From Nitrospira sp. (GTDB taxonomy: Bacteria; Nitrospirota; Nitrospiria; Nitrospirales; Nitrospiraceae): a stretch of 64,000 bases of DNA. The first letter of the stretch is position 1. Each line of letters opens with the position of its first letter. This document shows positions 35,205-43,787 of this stretch, one piece after another. The position numbers were made by a program, and so were the translations under genes. The stretch is taken from contig JACOEH010000022.1 of NCBI GenBank assembly GCA_024998685.1, positions 1 through 64,000 of the forward strand, written 5' to 3'. Below the pieces are notes generated by a model, which saw only the letters and a program-made list of their open reading frames with translations, did no database searches and had not been told where the DNA came from.

Positions 35205-36443
35205 GTGACGCCCTATCAGTGGCTGGTTCTCTTCGTTGCCTGGTTGGGTTGGATCTTCGATGCCATGGACGCGACGATTTATGCCATTGTCTTACATCCG
35301 GCCTTGCATGATTTGCTGCATACGGCAAGCGGCCCACCGACCGCCGAGCAGATCGGCTGGTACGGGGGTATCATTTTTTCCATTTTTCTTATCGGCTGGG
35401 CGATCGGCGGCATCACATTCGGTGTTCTCGCTGATCGATTCGGGCGCACAAAAGTCCTGATCGCCACGATCATCATCTATGCCGTCTTTACCGGCGCCGC
35501 TGCATTGGCGGGAACCTGGTGGCACCTGGCACTAGCCAGATTTCTCACCGCGCTCGGCATCGGCGGGGAATGGGCGGCAGGCGCCGCAATCGTGGCTGAG
35601 ACATGGCCGGAAGAAAAGCGTGCCAAAGCGGCGGGCATTCTCCAATCGGCTTGGGCTGCGGGGTTCTTTTTGGCCGCTGCGATGAATCTCACCTTGAGAG
35701 ACGCCTATGGTTGGCGAGGCTTGTTTGTCATCGGTATTCTTCCGGCATTTGTTGCCCTCCTGGTTCGCTGGTGGGTCAAGGAGCCGGAACGCTGGACCCA
35801 CGCACATAAGCAGAAGGCTGTCCCTCTAACGACCATCTTTCAAGGCGACTTACGACGAGCGACGTTCGTCGGTTCAACGCTGGCGTTTGTCGCGGTGTTC
35901 GGTCTTTGGGGGGCAACGAATTGGGCGCCGACGCTGATCCGTGAATTGCCGGACTTGAAGGGGCAAGAGCCCGCAACGCTCACCCGATATGTGAGCTACG
36001 CCATCATGGCTTTGAACGCCGGGGCGATATTTGGATACCTGGGCTTCGGTCCTCTCGCTGATCGATTCGGCAGACGACCGGTATTCGCCTTCATGTGCCT
36101 CGGAAGCCTCATCATGTTGCCGGTCACCTACTTGGCGCCTTCAAGTTATATCGGTGTTCTGATGCTCCTGCCGATCCTTGGGTTTTTTAATAATGGAATT
36201 TTCAGCGGATTTCCGATCTATCTGCCCGAGCTGTATCCTACACAGTTACGGGCGACGGGAGCCGGATTCTGTTTCAACGCGGGGCGCGTCTTGGCATCGG
36301 CCTCTCCCCTCCTGACCGGCTGGCTGGTCACAACACTGGGCTCCTTTAGCCGGGCTGCCAGCACCATCGCGCTGATCTATCTGCTTGGATTAGCTGTCCT
36401 TTTATTCGCTCCAGAGACAAAAGGCCAGCGCTTACCAGACTAG
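35205..36443 (+). CDS. MFS transporter (metabolite:H+ symporter type)
   Basis: This 412-residue membrane protein has twelve hydrophobic helices. The signature between helices 2 and 3 is FGVLADRFGRTKVL, and its repeat is visible as GPLADRFGRRPVF in the second half. The best match is the AAHS/sugar-phosphate-symporter branch (WLGWIFDAMDATIYAI). The annotated GTG 35205 gives a short N-terminus; an in-frame CTG at 35175, after AGGAGGAAG, would add ten residues. Substrate unknown. Confidence 0.82.
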   Translation: MTPYQWLVLFVAWLGWIFDAMDATIYAIVLHPALHDLLHTASGPPTAEQIGWYGGIIFSIFLIGWAIGGITFGVLADRFGRTKVLIATIIIYAVFTGAAALAGTWWHLALARFLTALGIGGEWAAGAAIVAETWPEEKRAKAAGILQSAWAAGFFLAAAMNLTLRDAYGWRGLFVIGILPAFVALLVRWWVKEPERWTHAHKQKAVPLTTIFQGDLRRATFVGSTLAFVAVFGLWGATNWAPTLIRELPDLKGQEPATLTRYVSYAIMALNAGAIFGYLGFGPLADRFGRRPVFAFMCLGSLIMLPVTYLAPSSYIGVLMLLPILGFFNNGIFSGFPIYLPELYPTQLRATGAGFCFNAGRVLASASPLLTGWLVTTLGSFSRAASTIALIYLLGLAVLLFAPETKGQRLPD

Positions 36444-36492
36444 CTTATGCATAGTCCTTGACTTTCCATTCTCACAGCTTATCTTAACGACC

Positions 36493-37179
36493 ATGGATAC
36501 AAAACAGACTCCCAGAATGCTTACCCATGATGAGAGAAAAGCGGCCGAAGCGGCTTTTGGAGGCCGGCCGTTTAACCCAGCTTGGTCCCAGTCTGCCAAG
36601 AAAGTGTATGAAGGCCTCATCCAGGCGCTTCCTACTCTTTCGGATGAGACCGTTGTGACATTCGACCAGAACGCCTCAAGTGAAGCTTCGCCTATTGAAG
36701 CGGCTGCGACGTTACCGGCAACAGAAGAATCGAAACTCGAAGGCTCGACCCACTCGGACAAAGCGCTCGAAGCACGGACCGACGCCCCGGCCAATCAGCT
36801 GATCACGAATCGCCAACAGGCGATTCAAGCCGGATTTTTGATCGATGTATCGACGGATGCGCAAAAACTCGGCCTGACCTTCCCCGTCACGGTGACGAAG
36901 CCTCTTTGGGAAGTCGGGATCGCGCCCGGTGAATCGATGTCGGATGAAGAGAAAGCTGAGCGGTTGCGGGATGTGTTGATGGCGTTTCGGCTTCGCATTG
37001 CGAGCCAAGCGACGCTCTCGCCGCTGATCGACTTTCCTGCGATGCTGGCCCTGCCGCCCGGCGGCGTGCCGCAACCGGTGCCGTTGTTCGCGTTGATTCA
37101 ACCGGACGAACAAAATCGCGCGTCGGCTACCTTGCTGCTACCCAATGAAGTTTCAGCGACGATCATGCCGATGAATTGA
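36493..37179 (+). CDS. DUF6573-like protein, function unknown
   Basis: This 228-residue protein has a low-complexity N-terminal part (residues about 45-105, rich in Ser, Ala, Glu) and a conserved C-terminal half that begins NRQQAIQAGFLIDVS, then VTVTKPLWEVGIAP, and ends with LPPGGVPQPVPLFALIQPDEQN. The pattern resembles the DUF6573 family, which is not functionally characterised (family recalled, not verified). The last 246 bp are duplicated at 57672-57918 with few changes. Confidence 0.55.
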   Translation: MDTKQTPRMLTHDERKAAEAAFGGRPFNPAWSQSAKKVYEGLIQALPTLSDETVVTFDQNASSEASPIEAAATLPATEESKLEGSTHSDKALEARTDAPANQLITNRQQAIQAGFLIDVSTDAQKLGLTFPVTVTKPLWEVGIAPGESMSDEEKAERLRDVLMAFRLRIASQATLSPLIDFPAMLALPPGGVPQPVPLFALIQPDEQNRASATLLLPNEVSATIMPMN

Positions 37180-37316
37180 TCCGTCTCAGGCGTTGCTCCA
37201 GGTCCTCACATACAATGTGATGATCCGCTATCCCGAGGTTTTCTACAAAGCAAGCCTCTCCCCTTTTTCCGTTTCTGGGTCAGGATGCCCATGGCACCGC
37301 AGAATGCGGATAGTCG

Positions 37317-37670
37317 TCACAAGTATAGGAGTTGATTTCTGATCTCGTCGGCGGTGAAGAAATTGAGGAGTTTCATGATTCGCCTCGCGAGATCGGCATG
37401 TGAGGCGCGGCGATTCGCAATGATGATCCCTGCATGGGGTTCTTGTTTGTCCAGCGCGGCCCGGTGCAACAGTTCAAAATCGATCCGATTGTGAGTGAGG
37501 AGTGCTTGATGATGCTCTGCAGCAAACCGAAGTTGCGCCGTATCGGATAGACCCCGGTTCGATGCATCGCGGGCGGTCAAGTCATCAAACCCATGCGGAC
37601 GCAACCACTCAGCCACCAATACGGAAACATCTTCGTCGAGATAGAGGGAAATAAACAGCTTGTCGGCCAT
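37317..37670 (-). CDS. DUF5615 PIN-like toxin
   Basis: This 117-residue protein begins MADKLFISLYLDEDVSVLVAEWLR and contains FDDLTARDASNRGLSDTAQL and LLTHNRIDFELLH, the arrangement of DUF5615, a PIN-like nuclease toxin family. The catalytic acidic residues LDED and D in NRIDF are present. Its start overlaps the last base of the upstream DUF433 gene. Intact pair. Confidence 0.82.
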   Translation of the reverse strand: MADKLFISLYLDEDVSVLVAEWLRPHGFDDLTARDASNRGLSDTAQLRFAAEHHQALLTHNRIDFELLHRAALDKQEPHAGIIIANRRASHADLARRIMKLLNFFTADEIRNQLLYL

Positions 37671-37912
37671 TACCGCAGGCGGGGATCGATCGCCTCCGCA
37701 GGAATCCGATTGCGAAGAAGATCCTGGTCGATCTCGTCTCGATGGTCCTGGTAATAACTGAGCGCGTCAAAGATTTGGGCAAGCCCCAGGTGCGGCAAGT
37801 GAATAAGAATATCTTCCGGCATGACCCCAAATTTCCACATTTCCGCGATGGCTCGGACCGGCGTTCGCGTGCCTTTGATAATGGGAACTCCGCCGAGAAT
37901 GCCGCCGTCCAC
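37670..37912 (-). CDS. DUF433-family antitoxin
   Basis: This 80-residue protein shows the DUF433 pattern GGVPIIKGTRTPVRAIAEMW and YYQDHRDEIDQDLLR. These proteins have a helix-turn-helix and act as antitoxins to DUF5615 partners. Start is GTG 37912; family members usually have ITVDGG at the N-terminus, and the upstream codons read ITV in frame without an ATG, so the true start is uncertain. Confidence 0.78.
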   Translation of the reverse strand: MDGGILGGVPIIKGTRTPVRAIAEMWKFGVMPEDILIHLPHLGLAQIFDALSYYQDHRDEIDQDLLRNRIPAEAIDPRLR

Positions 37913-37944
37913 CGTGATGTGCGGAGGCCTGTGGTGAGGGTCAT

Positions 37945-38221
37945 AGCGTCGACCTCATGATGCTCAAGGTATCGAATGAATCGCGAGAAGTCAGCGGAAG
38001 CTCTATGAATTCCCCCAGGTGGGGATCGGTCGATCTGAAACGTCTCTATAGGAAACAGAAAAGGAGATATTCTACTTTTCTGTTTGATCAGACCGAGTTG
38101 ATCCGCTCACCACACTGCCAGATGGCCAGGTGAAGTTGCTGTTCTTATTTTCATAGCAGTTGCTGACACCTTTTTCTCATCCTCATCTTTAACAAATTGC
38201 GATTTCAATACAAGACCGACC
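37945..38221. other. Intergenic stretch
   Basis: No gene recognised. The sequence separates a toxin-antitoxin pair and the DUF5343-HEAT gene, both read leftward. No obvious terminator. Confidence 0.3.
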
Positions 38222-40231
38222 TTATATTTCTTTCTCCTTGTCTCGCCAGACCACAGGCCTGATACCACCGCTCCTGTTGATCTCATATCCACGGCGTTTC
38301 GCCCATGAGGCAGCTGCCTTGGCCAGCTTTTCGTGCCCGCAATTCAGGAAAGCTTCGGCTACATACTTGTCCTCAGTGCAATCAAGACCTGAGATCAGGT
38401 GCGGAACCGCAGACTCGTCCGACATCTCAATCAATGCGAATAGTGCATTCTCGATCCTGTGGGCGCGTGATTTTGACGCGCCTGACGGCGGCGTAGCATT
38501 GCCGGTGCGCACAAGAATGCGCTCGAAAAAGGTGCGGGGTCTCTCAGTTCCCAGAATCTCCCGAAGTAGAACGGCTCGCGTCTCCGGACGGGAAAGAACT
38601 GCGCTGCCCCAATTCCTCTCAGCGATCGTTAGGAAGACACTGTCGTCACCGGTCGCCGTCGCGTCGAGCTTGAGCTTCTTTAAAGCACGGGCCGCCGACG
38701 GGCCGACCGACCAATCGCGCAACGCGGCAACGAGCAAGGACGCGAGGTGCGGCGACTCCTGGCATTCCAGTGCCTCCACAGCCGCGGCCCGTAGTGCTCG
38801 CTGCGGCGATTCGACGGCCTCGCTGAGGAGCGTTAGAACGTCTGGATGTCTAGATGAGCCAAGCGCATGCACTGCAACTGCTGCTACATCAACGCGGCTG
38901 TCACAACACGCCTTGACCAAGACCTCGAAGGCCGCCTGGTTTGGATTCCGAGCCAAGGCACGCGCAGCAGCCTCCTGCTCCTTCGTTACGCGCTCAGATT
39001 GTGCTGTCTCGGCGCCATCTACATTGAAAGGTCGTAGAATCATGTTCGCGAGGAACTGACAATGAAGGTCGTCAGTCACGTAACCCAGCGCCTCGATTAG
39101 TGGTACCCTATTCTCAGTCGCGTCACTTTGGAGCAGAGTGATGAGACGCGGGATAGCGGCGTGCTTTGCACCGCGATCTGCGAGTAACTTGGCGACAAGG
39201 ACAGGCTCCACATCCAGGGTGTCCACAAGCAGATCTTGGGAGAGTTGATCCCTCATCGCTGCTAGACGTGTCACGGCCTGTTCCTGAAACTGGCTCGGCT
39301 TCATTAAGGCAGAGTTGGGAGAAGGTGTGGCAATCAACTTCCGAAAGCGTCTCACACGATCTGCATGAAGTGATTCCGAGGAACTTGGCGGTTGGGGACT
39401 CACGCCAGGACATCCAAGCCGTCCCCCACACAATCCGAAACGGTAATCTGTACCCGGCAAGCTCAGTTCGGCAGGGGTTGCTTGGGCATTTGCCATTAAG
39501 AAGAGGCCACCTGTTCGCACAGCGCCTCGCGTTGTGCGGAAGCCCGTATTCGCAACCACTGCACAGGCTGGCGCTTCCACAATCTGTTTCGCCGCCTGAA
39601 TGGCGTCTGCACTCCAGGTAGAACTGAATACAAGACGATCGTCAGTATGCACCCAAGGGCCGCGCGACGGCGGCGGTAGCTGTCCAGCCCGCACAAGCGG
39701 GAGCAAATCGTCCGAGTTAATCCAAAGCCCGACCACCTCTTTCGAGTCCTGGGAGGCAATGGCTAGCACTCCGAAATCGGAGATCGCAGGACACTGGTCT
39801 GGTGGGTCAAGAGCAGAGTCCAAGTCAAACTCAACGTCGGCAACGCCGAATCGCAGTAAGTCTGCAAACTGCCTCAATCCAACAAATGTCTTCGGCTTGT
39901 CCACAACTTGCCGCGTGTCCTTCTCGGACTTCGTTGGCGGTTCCTTGGAAAGCCTTACCAGTGTTTTGAACGTCCCTGCTATTCGCCTCGTGTCATCTGA
40001 TGAAAAGACGCGAGCGACGAGTTCATTCAGTTCTTGATGGCTTGCTTCGTGCGCCATCGCGCTGACTGCGAAAAGTGGTGCGTATGCCCTGCGAGTGCCC
40101 TCAAGAATCGCATCGCCTGCACGGGACGGATCCGTAAGGTCTCGGTAAGCCGGCGTAGGCTTGGCAGCTTCGTCGAGAAAGCCGAGTCTCTGAAGAAGGT
40201 CGATCGTCCCATAGGTGTCTCTGCTAGCCAC
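38222..40231 (-). CDS. DUF5343-like plus HEAT-repeat protein, damaged start
   Basis: This 669-residue open frame has an N-terminal region (residues about 1-100) that resembles DUF5343 (DTYGTIDLLQRLGFLDEA, PAYRDLTDPSRAG, RAYAPLFAV), a middle of unknown fold (about 110-330) and a C-terminal solenoid of HEAT/armadillo-like repeats (about 340-620; e.g. ESPQRALRAAAVEALECQE). The start codon given is GTG 40231, but the DUF5343 domain continues upstream in the same frame (LPYLHTYGVLDALFAWI, then PAYLTNVAS) to about 40337. ATG 40341 is one frame off, so a single-base deletion, or sequencing error, near the start is likely. Function unknown; it may be a scaffold protein. Confidence 0.6.
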   Translation of the reverse strand: MASRDTYGTIDLLQRLGFLDEAAKPTPAYRDLTDPSRAGDAILEGTRRAYAPLFAVSAMAHEASHQELNELVARVFSSDDTRRIAGTFKTLVRLSKEPPTKSEKDTRQVVDKPKTFVGLRQFADLLRFGVADVEFDLDSALDPPDQCPAISDFGVLAIASQDSKEVVGLWINSDDLLPLVRAGQLPPPSRGPWVHTDDRLVFSSTWSADAIQAAKQIVEAPACAVVANTGFRTTRGAVRTGGLFLMANAQATPAELSLPGTDYRFGLCGGRLGCPGVSPQPPSSSESLHADRVRRFRKLIATPSPNSALMKPSQFQEQAVTRLAAMRDQLSQDLLVDTLDVEPVLVAKLLADRGAKHAAIPRLITLLQSDATENRVPLIEALGYVTDDLHCQFLANMILRPFNVDGAETAQSERVTKEQEAAARALARNPNQAAFEVLVKACCDSRVDVAAVAVHALGSSRHPDVLTLLSEAVESPQRALRAAAVEALECQESPHLASLLVAALRDWSVGPSAARALKKLKLDATATGDDSVFLTIAERNWGSAVLSRPETRAVLLREILGTERPRTFFERILVRTGNATPPSGASKSRAHRIENALFALIEMSDESAVPHLISGLDCTEDKYVAEAFLNCGHEKLAKAAASWAKRRGYEINRSGGIRPVVWRDKEKEI

Positions 40232-40354
40232 GTTCGTAAGATATGCGGGCGTGAACGTGTCCGGAATAGGGGATGACGCAATCCAAGCAAATAGAGCGTC
40301 GAGTACGCCGTATGTGTGCAGATAGGGAAGAGCGTTGTCATGACATAGTAATGC

Positions 40355-40377
40355 TTAGGGTCAGGATTTGATATCTT
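40355..40377. repeat. 23-bp imperfect direct repeat, left copy
   Basis: It begins TTAGGGTCAG and ends ATATCTT, and matches 40887-40909 at 20 of 23 positions. The two copies lie on either side of the duplicated nuoN tail. Confidence 0.5.
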
Positions 40378-40539
40378 TACCGTTTACAACCTATCGCATC
40401 TTCGACAGGCCCGCTTCTGCGAGCTTTGCGCAGGCATCCGCCAAGTTCTTGCGCAAATCTGGACTGAAAGTTTCCCTTTGGGACGGCTGATGGCTGGCTG
40501 TGCCGGGCTGGACTTGTTGCTCACGTGATCTGCTCCCGT

Positions 40540-40878
40540 GAATAACAGTCGAGCTGGATGCTACTCCTACTTACGTACCATTGTAAAGGTGGGTGTTGGG
40601 AAGAGGAAAAATGGAATCACTCGTCATTGATTCATGGTCTCTGCACAACCACCATGACCAGGTTGTTGACAGAATCTCGGATTAACTCCATCAGTGGTCC
40701 CGGATAGACTCCTAGCAACAGAATTATCGAGGCGACGAGCCCCAGAGAGAAGACGGCCGTCCAGCCTGCCGCCTGCGTCGACTGCACGGCCCACCCTGGA
40801 GGGATGGTTGTCGGTGCCGGTTCTTCGTCGAACAGCGTCACGATCAATCGAAGATAATAGTACAAGCTGATGACACTG
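40540..40878 (-). pseudogene. nuoN: Diverged second copy of the nuoN 3' end
   Basis: This 339-bp segment aligns without gaps to 42208-42546. It includes the last about 75 codons of nuoN (YYYLRLIVTLFDEEPA to LMELIRDSV), plus 92 bp of downstream sequence. The protein sequences differ at about 13 of 75 positions. Homology stops sharply at GATGACACTG (40869-40878). It cannot encode a functional NuoN. Confidence 0.85.
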
Positions 40879-40886
40879 AGTCAAGA

Positions 40887-40909
40887 TTAGGGTCAGACTT
40901 TTATATCTT
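40887..40909. repeat. 23-bp imperfect direct repeat, right copy
   Basis: This is the partner of 40355-40377, directly after the end of the nuoN-tail copy. Confidence 0.5.
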
Positions 40910-40962
40910 GACTATCTTGGTGAACCAGTCCGCCACTACGCCGCGTGCCACCGCGCTTTGTC

Positions 40963-41220
40963 TCACAACTCATAGATCAATGTCTGGTATGGCTTCCCTT
41001 GTTTCGTCGCCATCAGTCGCAACGCAACCAAACAGGCGTGGTGACAGGCGGAAGGCGATCAAGTGCTTGGCCAGCCTGTGCCAGGCCGACCTACTCGACA
41101 CATATGTCTCAGTTGTTCGTCTGGAAACTCGGGTATATCCGAGACGTCAATCCATGAATCGGGAATATGCTTCATGCTCATTGCCACCGACTTATGCGTG
41201 GCCTTCCGCTTTCGTTTCAT
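40963..41220 (-). pseudogene. CopG/BrnA-like antitoxin, frameshifted
   Basis: The frame from ATG 41220 reads SDIPEFPDEQLRHMCRVGRP, as in BrnA/CopG-type antitoxins. After GTG it shifts frame; continuing in a second frame gives AKHLIAFRLSPRLFG, and a third frame gives LRLMATKQGKPYQTLIYEL and stop TGA (40963-40965). Thus two frameshifts break an otherwise complete ribbon-helix-helix antitoxin. The start overlaps the DUF5615 stop (ATGA). Confidence 0.65.
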
Positions 41221-41543
41221 GGTGAGAGACTCACCCAGCTGACTTGGCCTTTGACGAGCATCGACAACACGGTTTGTAGTTTCGGTGCCAACAGTCGAAG
41301 GTCCTGTAAACGGTTGGTTGGAGCCTGGAGCACGATCACGGCTATAGTGAACTGCGAAAGATTCTGCTGGAAGGAGAGATTCCGGTCAACGGTCACGAAC
41401 ACATCAAACTGTTCCTGAGCGAGCGTCAGCAGTTCACCGTTCTTGATGCCCGCCCATCCCGCTTGCGAGACGGTCACAACCTCATGCCTCGTGATCTCCT
41501 TGGCGAACCGGCGGTCAACGCACTCGTCCAGTAGAATTCTCAC
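41217..41543 (-). CDS. DUF5615 PIN-like toxin, second copy
   Basis: This 108-residue protein begins MRILLDECVDRRFAKEIT, with GELLTLAQEQFDVFVTVDRNLSFQQN and VLQAPTNRLQDL (parts quoted), matching DUF5615. The catalytic LLDEC and TVDRN segments are present. It overlaps the DUF433 partner by 4 bp and the decayed CopG/BrnA-like gene by 4 bp. It belongs to a different subtype from 37317-37670, with low mutual similarity. Confidence 0.85.
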   Translation of the reverse strand: MRILLDECVDRRFAKEITRHEVVTVSQAGWAGIKNGELLTLAQEQFDVFVTVDRNLSFQQNLSQFTIAVIVLQAPTNRLQDLRLLAPKLQTVLSMLVKGQVSWVSLSP

Positions 41544-41761
41544 GAGGCGACGGGGAACATCCGCGCTTTTGCTTCTTCCAGAAAGGCGATCACTTGCTCC
41601 CGCGTGACAGTGGGAAAACCTTCTAAGAAGTCGTCGATCGTCTCACCGCCTTCCAGGTATTCAATGAGCGTTTGTACCGGCACGCGTGTTCCCGCGAATA
41701 CTGGAGTACCGCCGAGCACTTCGGGTGATGTAGTGATGAGCGGGCGCTTGGGAGCCGACAT
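41540..41761 (-). CDS. DUF433-family antitoxin, second copy
   Basis: This 73-residue protein matches DUF433: ITTSPEVLGGTPVFAGTRVPVQTLIEYL and FPTVTREQVIAFLEEA (parts quoted). It is the canonical partner of the DUF5615 gene with which it overlaps by 4 bp (ATGA). Confidence 0.88.
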   Translation of the reverse strand: MSAPKRPLITTSPEVLGGTPVFAGTRVPVQTLIEYLEGGETIDDFLEGFPTVTREQVIAFLEEAKARMFPVAS

Positions 41762-42207
41762 TGCTGTCTCCTTCGTTGTGTCCCGCGATTCTATGCCAGC
41801 CCTCTGAACAAAGCAATTTCAAGGAGACCTTGGAGCAACAATGGGACTGTCCTCGCGCACCATGCCATATGCATTTGCGCACCACACTCTCTCAACGCTG
41901 CCTGTATATCCAGAGAGGCCCGCGCGCGAAAGATCAACGGACCCAGTCCTTTATGAGTGCCGGTGTCCCGAGGCTCAGCGCGACCTGACACCATAGGAAC
42001 GGGGGCCCACCGAGGCACGGCTGGGTAGGAAAGCGGGAACTGACTGAAGCACTATGGGGTTTGGGATATGGTGACAGGCGACGTTTCGCAACGACCTCTG
42101 TCAACGGCTCCTCGCCGTGACAATAGCGAATCGAGCCACCAAATTGAGGGTACACCTTGTTCTGTGCGTCCCAATAAGCACAGGAAGACGACGAAGGCAC
42201 ATAGCAA
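41762..42207. other. Intergenic stretch between island and nuoN tail
   Basis: No gene could be recognised. A leftward frame (41934-42200) reads CAYWDAQNKVYPQFGG and could be a small secreted-protein remnant, but has no clear start. A short hydrophobic stretch in another frame (about 42200-42260, LVGIASGSAVILAM) suggests a frame-broken signal sequence. Confidence 0.35.
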
Positions 42208-42299
42208 GAATAACAGCTGAGCCGGATGCTATTCCTACTAACGTACCGTTGTAAAGGTGGGCATTGAGAAGAGGAAAAGCGGAATCACGAGTCATTGAT

Positions 42300-43787
42300 T
42301 CATGGTCTCTGCATTCCCACCATGAGCAGGTTGCTGACAGACTCTCGGATGAGCTCCATGAGCGGTCCTGGATAGACTCCCAATAACAGGATCATCGAGG
42401 CGACGAGCCCCAGAGAGAAGACGGCCGTCCAGCCTGCCGCCTCGGTCGACTGCACGGCCCGCCCTTGAGGGGTGGTTGCTGATGCCGGCTCTTCGTCGAA
42501 CAGCGTCACGATCAGTCGAAGATAATAGTACAGGCTGATGACACTGTTCCCGATCAGCGCCAACACCAGCCACCACAGGCCGGCGTCAACACCGGCCGCG
42601 ATCGCATAAAACTTTCCAATGAATCCCGCCGTCACCGGGATGCCGGCCAGCGACAACAGGCTCAGTGTCAGCATGGCGGCGAGCCAGGGGCGCGTCCAAA
42701 ACAGTCCGCGATAGTCCTCGAAACGTTCCGCGTCCCCTCCTTCGCGTGAGTACACGGTCACCACCCCAAAGGCCCCTAAGGTCATGGCACAGTACACGAT
42801 CACATAGAAGGTCACGGCCTCCGCCGCTGCAGGACCACCAGCCAGCAGCGCCACGAGCAGATACCCGCCATGTGCAATCGAGGAATAGGCCAGGAGCCGT
42901 TTGACATTCTGTTGGAACAGGGCAAGCATGTTCCCGGTGACCATCGACACAACAGCGAGGAGACTAAACAGATGGACAAGCGAGGGTAGTTGCAATGCCC
43001 CTACATCGGTCACAAAACGGAGTAATAAGGCCACCAGCGCTCCCTTGGACACCGTAGCGATGTACGCCGTAATGGGGGCTGGGGCGCCCTGGTACACATC
43101 GGGAATCCACATATGAAACGGCGCCAGCCCGAGTTTTAATGCGACGCCGACAAAGACCAGGACAACGCCTCCTAGCCAAAGTCCCGGCACAGTCTGAACT
43201 TGTTTCATCACCATCCCCACGCCGCGAAATGTCATAGAGCCGCTTTCAAAATACAGCAGGGCCATGCCGAATAAGAGGATCGCCGAGGCGGAGATCGAAA
43301 GCAGAAGGTATTTCACCGCGGCTTCCATCGGGTGGCGTCTGGTTCGTACATACCCGATCAAACTGCACAGAGAAAGACCGAGCAGTTCGAGCCCCAGAAA
43401 AAAGGATACGAAGTGCGCGGAAACGGTCAGCACCAGCCCACCGAAGGTCGCGAGTAAGAGCAGGAGGTAATACTCCTCGATGCCTTCATGCTCACGAAAC
43501 TGGACGTTCAAATAGCGGTACGATAATCCGATCACAACCATCGCCGTGCTCAGTACGAGCCCCATGTACAACAAGGCATAGCGATCCACAATCAATAACG
43601 CCGTGACCGCTCGTGGTGATGCCGTTGCCGCCCAGGGCAGCGTCGCCAGTGTGAGCAGGCACGACATGAACGCGAAGACGGCAATCCTCGCATGGTTCCG
43701 TCTAAAGGCGATGGCGAGCATCGTGATGACGCAGAACGCTCCGAGGTCGAGAATAGGGGCAAGGGCAATAAAATCCTGGAGGATCAT
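42300..43787 (-). CDS. nuoN: NADH:quinone oxidoreductase subunit N
   Basis: This is one of the three antiporter-like proton-pumping subunits of complex I. The 495-residue product has fourteen predicted membrane helices, the conserved Lys-bearing discontinuous helix region (GLAPFHMWIPDVYQGAPAPITAYIATVSKGA; parts quoted) and the Glu in helix 5. It starts at 43787, overlapping the nuoM stop (ATGA), and is the last gene of the operon. A diverged copy of its 3' end lies at 40540-40878. Confidence 0.95.
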   Translation of the reverse strand: MILQDFIALAPILDLGAFCVITMLAIAFRRNHARIAVFAFMSCLLTLATLPWAATASPRAVTALLIVDRYALLYMGLVLSTAMVVIGLSYRYLNVQFREHEGIEEYYLLLLLATFGGLVLTVSAHFVSFFLGLELLGLSLCSLIGYVRTRRHPMEAAVKYLLLSISASAILLFGMALLYFESGSMTFRGVGMVMKQVQTVPGLWLGGVVLVFVGVALKLGLAPFHMWIPDVYQGAPAPITAYIATVSKGALVALLLRFVTDVGALQLPSLVHLFSLLAVVSMVTGNMLALFQQNVKRLLAYSSIAHGGYLLVALLAGGPAAAEAVTFYVIVYCAMTLGAFGVVTVYSREGGDAERFEDYRGLFWTRPWLAAMLTLSLLSLAGIPVTAGFIGKFYAIAAGVDAGLWWLVLALIGNSVISLYYYLRLIVTLFDEEPASATTPQGRAVQSTEAAGWTAVFSLGLVASMILLLGVYPGPLMELIRESVSNLLMVGMQRP

